From: JBCDCU01 sp039180865
GTDB taxonomy: Bacteria; Pseudomonadota; Alphaproteobacteria; Rhizobiales; JACESI01
NCBI GenBank assembly: GCA_039180865.1
Contig: JBCDCZ010000002.1
Coordinates: 1-64,000, forward strand
Reading direction: 5' to 3'
DNA length: 64,000 bases
Positions 16,961 to 25,166 of the stretch are shown in pieces. Position 1 is the stretch's first letter. Each line of letters opens with the position of its first letter. The notes beneath the pieces were generated by a model. It saw only the letters and a list, made by a program, of their open reading frames with translations. It did not search any database and was not told the origin of the DNA. The translations under genes were made by a program, and so were the position numbers.

Positions 16961-17914
16961 CTATTGGGGCGCTATGCGTGGGACACCCGGTTCGCCGAGC
17001 GCACATTCAAGCGCCGCGCGATCCCATTTACCAGTGATCGCGGCTGCCTCATAGGTGGATTGCAGGAAATGAAGAAGCGTTTCTTCCGGATCGTCTGACC
17101 TGCGCACGGCCTCATAAGGCAGAAGGAACTCGCCAAGGTCTTTGCTCCAATAGGCTTCCTCCGGGAAGACGGGGTGGTCAGAGAACACGTCCGGCGTCGG
17201 ATAGCAGTAAGAATAAAACATCGGCTCGCCAACGCCGGCACCTGCCCAAAACCCGGCGGATGAGACTTCATGGGAATAGGCTTCGCGCGTCACGCTATCG
17301 GGAAGGTTCGGAACCCCGCCTGGATGGGGCGGCGCCTCGCGGCCTGAAAAACGGGTGACGGCGAGATCGAACGAGCCCCAGAAGAGATGGGCCGGCGAGG
17401 ATTTGCCCAAGTAAGACGTGCGGAAGCGCGAAAAGACCGATTCAATGCGGATAAGTGCTGCATGAAACCGTTCAACCGCGTCCCGGTCATAAGGGCGTTC
17501 CACGGTGTCCTTCACGAAAGGGACCGCATCCTTGATTTCATTCGGGCTTCCATGAATTGCGAAGGTCTGGCCGAGCCCCTCAACTGCATAAGCGACCCTG
17601 CGGTGGAATTCCGCGATGCTCATAACTTCCAGCGCAAAAGCCTCACGGCGGCCGCCGGTCGTCTCAGCAACAAAAATATGATCGTAGAGATCGAGTGTCA
17701 GTGTCGTTTGATCCGCTCCGTTCGGAATCGGCCCGGTGGTGAGCCCGCGTGGTGTGATGTAAAGCGTCGCGTGCCAGGAATGGATCATCCAGGGTGTGAG
17801 CGCGAGACGGTATTTACCGATGATCTGGCTCCAGAGATGAAGGGCATCATGGGTTTTTACCCAGGGCTCGAACGGAATGTCGGGCCAGGGTTTATCTTTT
17901 GGTGCGATCGTCAT
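16961..17914 (-). CDS. DUF5996 family protein
   Basis: A 317-residue protein with the full DUF5996 pattern: 'DALHLWSQIIGKYRLALTPW' and 'TLYITPRGLTTGPIP' at the N-terminus, 'HLFWGSFDLAVTRFSGR' in the middle, and 'FYSYCYPTP' later. The biochemical function of this family is not known. It is the first gene of a two-gene operon with the acetyltransferase. Confidence 0.88.
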   Translation of the reverse strand: MTIAPKDKPWPDIPFEPWVKTHDALHLWSQIIGKYRLALTPWMIHSWHATLYITPRGLTTGPIPNGADQTTLTLDLYDHIFVAETTGGRREAFALEVMSIAEFHRRVAYAVEGLGQTFAIHGSPNEIKDAVPFVKDTVERPYDRDAVERFHAALIRIESVFSRFRTSYLGKSSPAHLFWGSFDLAVTRFSGREAPPHPGGVPNLPDSVTREAYSHEVSSAGFWAGAGVGEPMFYSYCYPTPDVFSDHPVFPEEAYWSKDLGEFLLPYEAVRRSDDPEETLLHFLQSTYEAAAITGKWDRAALECALGEPGVPRIAPQ

Positions 17915-18148
17915 GGGGCCAGACCTTTCCCGACTGCCGGTTTTTTCTAAGATTTAGGCCATATCGACGTTATCGCAATGGCAGTTAATACCAAGTCCGC
18001 AGGATTGCGTTTTGGGGTGTGTGAATGTGTGTATTAAAGTCGATTCAAGGGTTCGAGCTGTCCGACACGCCTTGGTTTCAGGGGCTTTTTCAATTGTTTT
18101 CTCTTATAAAATAGATTAGAACATACCATGAACATTATAGAGGCAGTG

Positions 18149-18607
18149 ATGAGCGATTTGAGCGACTATGACGCAAAGTCCGGTACTCTTGTGCCGGTTT
18201 TTACCGTGGAAGTACAGACACTTCCTGAAGATACCGACCGTATTCTCGACGAAGTCATGAAGGTCCATCCGCTCAGCTTCGGACGCTATCAGCGCAATGC
18301 CAGCATTTCGGCAGTCGGCAAGGAAACGGCGCAACCGGAATCCAATTCGACAACGACAAGCCATGTTCCGGGCTTTCAGGCGGGATCAACTGAGACCTAT
18401 CCGATGGTGGAATTGAAGATCTCCATAGAGCGCGACCTCGATCAGCTCGCCCAGGTAATGGATGCGATCATCTATGCCCACCATTACGAAGAGCCGGTCA
18501 TTTTCGTGCGAGAGGATTGGGCAAGCCGCGCGGCCTATGATCCAAAGAGCGACAATCCCAACCGCTGGTGGAACAATGGCAAGGGCCTGCCGGACCGACT
18601 TGAGTGA
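18149..18607 (+). CDS. NIF3-insert/CutA-like small protein
   Basis: A 152-residue protein. The C-terminal part, 'MVELKISIERDLDQLAQVMDAIIYAHHYEEPVIFV', has the strand-helix-HxYEEP pattern seen in the insert domain of NIF3/YqfO proteins and in CutA-like, PII-related folds. The N-terminal 'VPVFTVEVQTLPEDTDRILDEVMKVHPL' looks like a second half. Function is unknown; metal or nucleotide binding is a guess. The ATG at 18149 has GAGG nine bases upstream and is preferred over 18128. Confidence 0.65.
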   Translation: MSDLSDYDAKSGTLVPVFTVEVQTLPEDTDRILDEVMKVHPLSFGRYQRNASISAVGKETAQPESNSTTTSHVPGFQAGSTETYPMVELKISIERDLDQLAQVMDAIIYAHHYEEPVIFVREDWASRAAYDPKSDNPNRWWNNGKGLPDRLE

Positions 18608-18883
18608 CGTTGGATGAGAGGACGTGCTATTCGCTTGTTTCCCCGGCCTCCGAGCTGGCCTCCGAGCTGGAGCCCAAAAAAACGTGGGGCCGACGACTGT
18701 AGGTGATCGCTGTCCCACTTCGCCCGTTCAGAAATAAACTGGCGCTATAGAGCCAATCTCCCCTGCTCCCGATCAAACTGAACGTTCGTGCTGGATCCCG
18801 ACTCAAAACAGAGTTTACAACGTTAAAGGACCGTGAGGTTCAGGCGTGATCCGGCGCAAAAAGCGAAGTCCCCTCACGCCGCC

Positions 18884-19366
18884 TCAGCCGTCAACCCTTC
18901 TTCCCGTTGCAAACTCATAGGACCGCGCGACAATGGTTTTTACTGTCTCCAGTTCATCCCCATTGCGCGGAGAGTAGACCATGATGAGGCCGGGAGGAAG
19001 GCGCCCGAGTGTAACGAGAAAGTGGTCCTCACCGAATCCCGCTTCGATCACCACTTTGGCATCCTCTGGCGTCACTTGAACATGCATGCTTCCATTGTCT
19101 GGATGCGGGTGAATATGGGCAAATTCCCGCCCGATCATGAACGCGTCGTGATTACACTTGCACTCTTCGTGCAGAACAAGCGCCCGGGCGCCTGGAACAG
19201 AAATCCCGCTATGCTCGTTCGCAACGTTCGGCAGCGAAAAACACCATTCGTGAAGTTTCTCAATCACGTCATCCGGCCCATGCTGATTAAGCTGTGCATG
19301 GGGGATCCGGCTGGTTGTGTCCGGTTTTGGCCCGACGCGCTGGGGCAGAGTGAGTGCTGATGCCAT
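18884..19366 (-). CDS. Luciferase-domain (DUF5519) protein
   Basis: A 160-residue protein with the family core 'SVPGARALVLHEECKCNHDAFMIGREFAHIHPHPDNGSMHV' (read in short stretches at about residues 52-92) and the C-terminal 'VVIEAGFGEDHFLVTLGRLPPGLIMVYSPR'. The name comes from a domain found near fungal luciferases; no activity is established. The ATG at 19366 has GGAG six bases upstream; earlier in-frame ATGs lack one. It faces a LysR gene. Confidence 0.78.
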   Translation of the reverse strand: MASALTLPQRVGPKPDTTSRIPHAQLNQHGPDDVIEKLHEWCFSLPNVANEHSGISVPGARALVLHEECKCNHDAFMIGREFAHIHPHPDNGSMHVQVTPEDAKVVIEAGFGEDHFLVTLGRLPPGLIMVYSPRNGDELETVKTIVARSYEFATGRRVDG

Positions 19367-19407
19367 TGGGGTCTCCATCCGATTGCATGGACTGAATATG
19401 ACTGCTA

Positions 19408-19450
19408 TTTTTCGCAAACCAATTCACTCTTTTTGCAAACAGCTTTTGCA
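19408..19450. promoter_or_regulatory. Two direct TTTTT(C)GCAAAC repeats plus a dyad before the LysR gene
   Basis: TTTTTCGCAAAC at about 19408-19419 and TTTTTGCAAAC at about 19430-19440 are spaced by two helical turns. The second copy forms an inverted repeat TGCAAA-N5-TTTGCA reaching the LysR start codon. The site lies between the LysR gene and the luciferase-domain gene, and is a good candidate for LysR binding and autoregulation. Confidence 0.45.
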
Positions 19451-20358
19451 TGAAAGCACAGCGCAGCCGAAAAGATCAAAACCTGGACTGGGCCGACATC
19501 CCTTACCTTCTCTCCGTATGCGAGGCAGGAAGCCTATCGGGTGCTGCGAAGGCAATGGGCGTCAATCATTCGACTGTGTTCCGCCGAGTTGAAAGCGTAG
19601 AGGCGAAACTCGGCGTACGGCTTTTTGAGCGCCTTAGCCGCGGCTATGTGATGACCCCTGCGGGCGAGCTCTTTTACGAACGTGCGATCCTTCTCTGCGA
19701 TGGGCTTGACGGGATCGAGCGCGAACTCGGCGGTCGGGATCTACGCCTTGAAGGCCGCCTTACCGTTACAACGACGGACTCCCTTCTCCATTGTCTGGCG
19801 CCAGTCTTTTCCGCCTTTCAACAAAAGCATCCGGATGTGGAGTTGCGCCTGGTATCGGATGTCCGTGGGCTTGATCTCATGCAGCGCGATGCGGATATTG
19901 CCCTCCGCCCGACCGACAATCCCCCGGAGCACTGGGTCGGTAGAAAACTCGCTCCCCTCTCCTTCGCAACCTATGCACATGAGGGTTACTGGAAGGCGGC
20001 ACGTGACTTGCCGGAAGAAGACCACCGCTGGGTGATGCTCGGCGATGATCTCAATCAGTCGCCGATGAGCCGGATTACCATCAACCGAAAACATGAAAAC
20101 GCAAAAGTCACGGTACTGAACACGATGATGAGCGTTTTCGATCTCGTTTCATCCGGATTCGGGATCGCCGCCATGCCCTGCTATCTCGGCGACACGCAGG
20201 AAAAGCTCGTCCGCCTTCACGAACCAGATGACACCGCCAACTGGCATTTGTGGCTTCTCGCACACCCGGATGTACGCCGTAGCGCGCGGGTGAATGCGTT
20301 TTACGATTTCGCAACGTCGAACATTACGGCCAAGTTTTTTGGAATGCCTGATCCGTAG
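19450..20358 (+). CDS. LysR-family transcriptional regulator
   Basis: A 302-residue LysR protein: the helix-turn-helix is in 'DIPYLLSVCEAGSLSGAAKAMGVNHSTVFRRV', followed by the linker helix and a substrate-binding domain from 'LEGRLTVTTTDSLLHCLAP'. It belongs to the group with 'HSTVFRRV' recognition helices. It is divergent from the luciferase-domain gene, its likely target. Confidence 0.88.
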   Translation: MKAQRSRKDQNLDWADIPYLLSVCEAGSLSGAAKAMGVNHSTVFRRVESVEAKLGVRLFERLSRGYVMTPAGELFYERAILLCDGLDGIERELGGRDLRLEGRLTVTTTDSLLHCLAPVFSAFQQKHPDVELRLVSDVRGLDLMQRDADIALRPTDNPPEHWVGRKLAPLSFATYAHEGYWKAARDLPEEDHRWVMLGDDLNQSPMSRITINRKHENAKVTVLNTMMSVFDLVSSGFGIAAMPCYLGDTQEKLVRLHEPDDTANWHLWLLAHPDVRRSARVNAFYDFATSNITAKFFGMPDP

Positions 20359-20391
20359 GGCATCAAGAGGAGGTGGGTTCCTGTCATTCCC

Positions 20392-20763
20392 TCACCCTTT
20401 GTCGGCGAGCCACGCCTCCGCCTTATCAACCTCAGTGAGCCCGAAACCCTTGATCTCGATACCTGGAAAGAGTGCGCCTTCGACTTCGGCAGCCGTCTTG
20501 ATCCAGCCGGCATCAGTCAAAACCGCGCAGCGGTCGAACTTTCCGAGGAGCCCGAAGAGTTTCGGCAGGCGGGCCATCTCAACACCCAAGGCCCCAAGGC
20601 TCGGCCAGGCCATCTCAGGGATCGTGTAAAGCATCCGGCCATTTTCGATGCCTTCCGACTTTTCTATGAGATCGTCGAGCGCTTTACGCATCGTGTCTGA
20701 ATCGATTGCTCCGCTCACATGGAGATCGACACGGTTTGCCGAAGGTTTGGTGATTTCGAACAT
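20392..20763 (-). CDS. STAS/SpoIIAA-like protein
   Basis: A 123-residue protein of the SpoIIAA-like family (PF11964): 'DLHVSGAIDSDTMRKALDDLIE' and 'LGKFDRCAVLTDAGWIKTAAEVEGALFPGIEIKGF'. The fold is STAS/CRAL-TRIO-like. Members are stand-alone, membrane-associated or lipid-binding in some proposals, with no defined function. It is convergent with the LysR gene. Confidence 0.82.
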   Translation of the reverse strand: MFEITKPSANRVDLHVSGAIDSDTMRKALDDLIEKSEGIENGRMLYTIPEMAWPSLGALGVEMARLPKLFGLLGKFDRCAVLTDAGWIKTAAEVEGALFPGIEIKGFGLTEVDKAEAWLADKG

Positions 20764-20862
20764 TGAAGGTTCTCCCCGAAAACGCTTTCGCTACCTCCTT
20801 CATTAGGTGGGCGGCAGCAGTCGGATCTGCAACCTTTTCAAGCAAACCGACGGGAAGAAAAT

Positions 20863-21462
20863 CTACCTAGCGACCCCGTCCAATATCTGATCAACCATTG
20901 TCTCAGGCTCAGGCCATGGATGGTTGCGGATCGTATTGTAACAAAGGCAGGCACCGATCAGGCTGGATATCAGTCCGTCGGCCCGTCTTCCAACCCCCCC
21001 GGCACCGCCGCCCATCACATCACCGACCAGCTTACGGAAGATTTGGAACTGTGCTTCTGTCCCGGTGTCGGTCAGGAATGCGTCGACATTGGGCCTGCTG
21101 ACGTCGTTCGACATGAAGACGAGGCGGAAATGATCCGGGTTTTCCACCCAATACGTGACAAAGGCGATTGCAGCTGTTTTCAGCCGTTCCAGCGGATCCG
21201 AAACATCCGTAAGGCGTTTAAGGATCTCATCCCCCATTTCTGCAAGGATATGATCCCAGAGCTGCATCAGGATCTCGGTTTTCCCGTCAAAATGGGCATA
21301 GAGCGTTGTCGCGGAGCATCCAACATCTCGTGAAAGCCGCCGCATGGAAACCGCCTCAAAGCCCTCTTCCTTGTAAATCGCAAGGGCTGCCGCGGCGATC
21401 TTTTGACGAAAGCGGATTATCTCGTCTTCGCTCCGTGGGGGGCGCCCGACGGTCTTCACCAT
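20863..21462 (-). CDS. TetR-family repressor
   Basis: A 199-residue TetR protein. The helix-turn-helix is at about residues 17-62 ('FEAVSMRRLSRDVGCSATTLYAHFDGKTEIL'), with a TetR_C_33-type ligand domain behind it ('VENPDHFRLVFMS'). It is divergent from a DUF4345 membrane protein gene, and two copies of a near-palindromic site lie in the shared promoter, which strongly suggests autoregulation and repression of that gene. Confidence 0.9.
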   Translation of the reverse strand: MVKTVGRPPRSEDEIIRFRQKIAAAALAIYKEEGFEAVSMRRLSRDVGCSATTLYAHFDGKTEILMQLWDHILAEMGDEILKRLTDVSDPLERLKTAAIAFVTYWVENPDHFRLVFMSNDVSRPNVDAFLTDTGTEAQFQIFRKLVGDVMGGGAGGVGRRADGLISSLIGACLCYNTIRNHPWPEPETMVDQILDGVAR

Positions 21463-21480
21463 ATCAGAACTCCGATATAT

Positions 21481-21497
21481 TTGTAACGCGTTTCAAT
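21481..21497. promoter_or_regulatory. TetR operator copy 1
   Basis: TTGTAACGCGTTTCAA is a palindrome with a single mismatched pair, centred on AACGCGTT. It lies 19 bases upstream of the tetR start codon and repeats 48 bases away. Confidence 0.65.
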
Positions 21498-21520
21498 TAA
21501 ACGTTGCGTTGAGTACTGTA

Positions 21521-21546
21521 TATAATATATGTAACGCGTATCAATT
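21521..21546. promoter_or_regulatory. Promoter -10 (TATAAT) and TetR operator copy 2
   Basis: A perfect TATAAT is at 21521-21526, with TTAAAC 18 bases upstream at 21497-21502 as a possible -35 for the plus-strand gene. It is followed at once by TGTAACGCGTATCAA (21530-21544), the second copy of the tetR operator. Repressor bound here would block the start of transcription. Confidence 0.6.
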
Positions 21547-21583
21547 TATTTAAACCAGCCGAAAGCCGGAGGATTGCGAGGCG

Positions 21584-22012
21584 ATGATCAACGGACTTCT
21601 CCTGAAGGTGGTGCTCATCCTCGCCGGGCTCGCAATCATGGCGCTCGGCCTCAATATCGGCCTCGGCGGTATTCAGACACTCGGCTGGCAGGTGTCGGAC
21701 CCCTACCTCACGGTTACCAATCACGCCCTCTTCACGGTTCAGGACAACCATATCCGTTTCATCGGCGGCCTCTGGTTTTGTATCGGTGCGATCTTTTTCT
21801 TGGGCGCGATTTTTCAGACTACCCTTCGCGCCACCCTCATCATCTTGTGTTTAGCTGTCGGGTTTGCGGGTTTGTTCCGGCTGAGTGGGGCTGACGTTCT
21901 CAACGCGGCAATCCTTCCCTCTCTGGCGCTGGAGTTGATCGCGTTTCCTCTGCTTGCTCTTTGGATCTCTCGCACCGGAAAGACCGCACCGCCATCGACT
22001 GTTCCAGTATAG
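21584..22012 (+). CDS. DUF4345 membrane protein
   Basis: A 142-residue protein with four predicted membrane helices and the DUF4345 pattern ('LNIGLGGIQTLGWQ' followed by 'NHIRFIGGLWFCIGAIFFLGA'). The family is small, integral-membrane and uncharacterised. It faces tetR and is almost certainly its target. Confidence 0.85.
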   Translation: MINGLLLKVVLILAGLAIMALGLNIGLGGIQTLGWQVSDPYLTVTNHALFTVQDNHIRFIGGLWFCIGAIFFLGAIFQTTLRATLIILCLAVGFAGLFRLSGADVLNAAILPSLALELIAFPLLALWISRTGKTAPPSTVPV

Positions 22013-22057
22013 ATCTGCTCCCCGTGTCTCATACGACACTTTCGAAACCTGAAGTCT

Positions 22058-22579
22058 ATGTCAGACTATGGTGAGAATGGGCCAGCACCGGAACACACCA
22101 TGCAGGAACACATCACCTCGCTGATCAGAGAAGCGGCCAACAAGAGCGATCACATCGACGATGTTGACCATCCGCGCGATACAACATGGCACCTTGCGAC
22201 ATTGCAATCGAGCGTGCTCGTGCGTGTGGAGCATCTCGAAAACCTGGAAGCTTTGTCCTTTGCGGCGGAGCTTGAAGTCGAATCGGACGTCGAAATCCCT
22301 TTTGAAATGCTGATGAACTTCAATTCGCTGGTCGACGACACGGGCGTGTTTGTGTCGCTTGACGGCGACGGCGGGCCGATCAGCATCAGACGGGTGATTA
22401 CCACACGGGACGTGAGCGCTGCTGATATTGTGGCAGCGGTAGAGGCGACAGCGCCTAAGGTTTTGAGCCTTGGAGCGATCTTGCCCGACGCTGCTTCAGT
22501 TCCGATCAGTGAAGACCCGGGCGAAGGCAGTAGCGAGAAGGGCGTGTTCGGGGCGGATTTCGCGGTGTTTCGCGGGTAA
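22058..22579 (+). CDS. Acidic CesT/YbjN-like protein, candidate secretion chaperone
   Basis: A 173-residue, strongly acidic protein. The middle shows the order seen in type III secretion chaperones and YbjN: strands 'TTWHLATLQSSVLVRVEHL' and 'ALSFAAELEVE', a helix 'PFEMLMNFNSLVDDTGVFVSLD', a strand with a basic pair 'ISIRRVITTRDV', and a last helix 'AADIVAAVEATAPK'. The similarity is in pattern and was not tested by search. It sits 159 bases before the large Asn-rich gene on the same strand, the usual chaperone-effector order. An ATG at 22100 is an alternative start. GTGTC-N6-GACAC lies upstream at 22024-22039. Confidence 0.5.
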   Translation: MSDYGENGPAPEHTMQEHITSLIREAANKSDHIDDVDHPRDTTWHLATLQSSVLVRVEHLENLEALSFAAELEVESDVEIPFEMLMNFNSLVDDTGVFVSLDGDGGPISIRRVITTRDVSAADIVAAVEATAPKVLSLGAILPDAASVPISEDPGEGSSEKGVFGADFAVFRG

Positions 22580-22738
22580 GCGCAATCACCGAAGTATTGT
22601 GAGAGTCAAAACAGCGGTCAGCGGTTTGCGTTAACGCGGAGCAAGGCGGGGCAATGCCTCTTCAACTGCAAACCTGAGATCGGCATGAAGGCCGGGTGCT
22701 ACTGGCCGCAATAACGCAAGAAAAGGAAACCAGGGTCA

Positions 22739-25009
22739 ATGTCCGGAATCAATCTCAATTCAAGCACCTATTCCGCGCTAAGCGGAGACATGCTGCTGCA
22801 ACAGGCAAAAAACGATCTTCAGGAGCTCAAAAATGAGGGGTCCGGCAAAGAACTCTCGGGTCAGGATGCCCAGCTTCTTGCCAAGAAGTCGCGGAAAAAC
22901 AATACCGAAAGCCGCCAACAGGTCATCACAAATCTCAAAAAACTCTGCCAGAAGGCGGCAGGCGGCAATGCCGAAATCGAAAAAGCGCTGGTCGACACCC
23001 TCAGAGCAAGCGTCGGCGATAAGGTTTTCACAGGGCAGAAAGGTCTGAAGTTAAGCCAAACAGACAAGGTCATGGACAACCTTATCCTGGCCTGCCGCGG
23101 CATGAAGAAGGCGCTCAAACTTGCCAACGTAAAGCCGAACAACCCTCAGCCCATGCCGAAGTTCACCGGCGAAGTCATCAACATCAAAGTGAATTCGAAC
23201 TTCAATAATAACAATAATAACAACAACATACAGATGAATTCACAGCATCATGCGTACGTTCCGCATCAGCAACAGGGCAACGCCAAGGCTCAGCTTAACA
23301 ATATGATGAATTTCAACCTTCCGCCCCAACCATCCGTGAATTCGGCAGTCCAACACAACCCCTACTATTTTACGGACGATAATGAATTCCCGGACTTACC
23401 GAACAACCTCGCGGACTTCAAACTTCCGCCGGTCATTCCGAACCCGGAAAACGGCGTATCCTACATCACGAAGGGCAATGACTCGGAAACCAGCAGCGAA
23501 GTGAGTAACTCAGAATACGGCAACAACAACAAGATGGAGACGAAAGGCTTCGACGGCGTCGAAAATGAGTCTCTTTATGAGATCCCGAATCTCAACAATG
23601 GCATGGCGACCAAGGGCTTTGACGGCTCGGTCGACCAGAACATTCAAATCAATGATAGCGGTCCGAAATTCGCCGATGACGACAGCGAACTTCTTTATGA
23701 CAATAGCGGAAACAACAATAACAACGTGGCTGCCAAACCGTTCAATGGCCCGAACAACCCAAATATTGAGGACATTAATACCGGGCCAAATTTCCCCGAC
23801 GATGACAGCGAACTTCTCTTCAGCGACAACAATATTAAAATGGAGACGAAGGGCTTTAACGAACCAAACAATCAGAATATTCAAAGCAACTATACCGGAC
23901 CAAATTTTGCCGATTACGATAGCGAGGATCTCTACAGCAATAACAATAACAACAATAACAACGATATTCAGAAGAACGCACTGAATTCCAATCAGCAACA
24001 GCACAAATTGCAGATGCTGAAAGACGCACAAACACTCTCTAACCTGGAAAACACCAAGCCGCTGCCGTTCAGTCAGCGGCCGCAATTGATGGTTGGAATG
24101 GGTCAGGGTGCGGTCGGACCGCTCAACCAGCTACAGTTTTATTCAGACTCGTTTTCGTCGTGCAGCCCGCTTGTCTTTTATAACAGCAAGACCGGTATCG
24201 GGGGGCTCTTCCACGTGCCCGCGCCGAGCATATCGAACTGGCAGGACAACAATTTTAACAAGAAGCCTGATGACGAGGTCATTGTCAGCCATGCCGACGG
24301 TGTGCGCCAATCCATCAAGGACTTCATCGCGCTGGTCCAACCGGATCGGATGATACTCTTTCCCGGACAATCCGGCGCTAACAAAGGCAGCAACAATAAC
24401 AACAGCAAATCGACTGAATTACCGAGCGCGGAGACCACACGCTTTCTTTCACTTGATGTCCAAAACATGATCGATGAAGTCGGCGTGAAGTGCAATCTCG
24501 AATACAACGAGAATGACCCCACCGACACGCTGATGGTAACCGCTAACAAAAACGACAACGGCCTTACATTCAGTACAAGCAACAAGCAGACAAAAAACGA
24601 CGTCGATCTTCTTAACAGCGATGGTATTCTTCCCAACGAATTACAAGATAAAGCTGTCGTGCGCAGCCATGTCGAGGAAAACGATTCCGCGGTTCTGCTG
24701 GGCGGCAGCAAATTCTTGGAAAATGCCAAGGCTAAGGAAATCCAAGGCAGCTCCGTTCTCAAACAGGCAAACGATATGGCGAAGATCGGGGGTAATCTGG
24801 TCTACGACATCGAGTTTACAAACATTGCCTATCTGTCTTCAGACAACGACGATGAAATCAGAGACCATGTGGGGGCTCTGAAACGTGTCGTCGCAGACTT
24901 GGGAGCGTTTAGGCCTTCCAAGGATAATCCTGACATACCCAAAGCCATGATCGATACATATCAAAAGGAACTGAAAATCGTTCAGAAGTACGTTAACGAA
25001 AATAAATGA
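22739..25009 (+). CDS. Asn-rich protein with CheD-like deamidase motif, candidate secreted effector
   Basis: A 756-residue protein, AT-richer than its neighbours. Residues 1-140 are polar and helical with no signal peptide. Poly-Asn runs occur at 156-163 and 401-408. About 40-residue repeats with 'TKGFDG' and 'GPxFxDDDSELL' cores begin near 266, 289, 330 and 368. At 469-492 lies 'SDSFSSC' followed by 'YNSKTGIGGLFHVPAP'. This gives S469, C475 and H492, the same spacing as Thr21, Cys27 and His44 of the CheD glutamine deamidase, with the matching 'GGxxH' context. The C-terminal 170 residues are unassigned. The start has AGGAAACCAGGG upstream. Deamidase and effector roles are inferences. Confidence 0.6.
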   Translation: MSGINLNSSTYSALSGDMLLQQAKNDLQELKNEGSGKELSGQDAQLLAKKSRKNNTESRQQVITNLKKLCQKAAGGNAEIEKALVDTLRASVGDKVFTGQKGLKLSQTDKVMDNLILACRGMKKALKLANVKPNNPQPMPKFTGEVINIKVNSNFNNNNNNNNIQMNSQHHAYVPHQQQGNAKAQLNNMMNFNLPPQPSVNSAVQHNPYYFTDDNEFPDLPNNLADFKLPPVIPNPENGVSYITKGNDSETSSEVSNSEYGNNNKMETKGFDGVENESLYEIPNLNNGMATKGFDGSVDQNIQINDSGPKFADDDSELLYDNSGNNNNNVAAKPFNGPNNPNIEDINTGPNFPDDDSELLFSDNNIKMETKGFNEPNNQNIQSNYTGPNFADYDSEDLYSNNNNNNNNDIQKNALNSNQQQHKLQMLKDAQTLSNLENTKPLPFSQRPQLMVGMGQGAVGPLNQLQFYSDSFSSCSPLVFYNSKTGIGGLFHVPAPSISNWQDNNFNKKPDDEVIVSHADGVRQSIKDFIALVQPDRMILFPGQSGANKGSNNNNSKSTELPSAETTRFLSLDVQNMIDEVGVKCNLEYNENDPTDTLMVTANKNDNGLTFSTSNKQTKNDVDLLNSDGILPNELQDKAVVRSHVEENDSAVLLGGSKFLENAKAKEIQGSSVLKQANDMAKIGGNLVYDIEFTNIAYLSSDNDDEIRDHVGALKRVVADLGAFRPSKDNPDIPKAMIDTYQKELKIVQKYVNENK

Positions 25010-25017
25010 AACCGGGC

Positions 25018-25044
25018 TGGGGCTTTCCGGCCCCACCCCCTTTT
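25018..25044 (+). terminator. Candidate terminator after the Asn-rich gene
   Basis: TGGGGC (25018-25023) pairs with GCCCCA (25030-25035) over a 6-base loop, followed by a C-run and TTTT. It starts 9 bases after the stop. The U-tract is short, so efficiency is uncertain. Confidence 0.4.
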
Positions 25045-25166
25045 CGATTGTAACCGTGCCCGGATACCTGAACTGTGAACAACGGCCCGAACATCCTGCA
25101 AACAGACCCATTTCCGGGCTGCAGCTCCTTGTCCTTTCGTTGGCGGATCCGCCGCCTCGAATGCCA

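Noticed and set aside
18645..18671. Direct repeat CCTCCGAGCTGG in two tandem copies after the NIF3-like gene
   Set aside because: Two 12-base copies only, in a gap with no gene to control nearby; too little to assign a role.
22617..22643. GTCAGC segment resembling the start of a rhizobial tts box before the Asn-rich gene
   Set aside because: Only the first six bases agree; the remainder does not match the tts box consensus.
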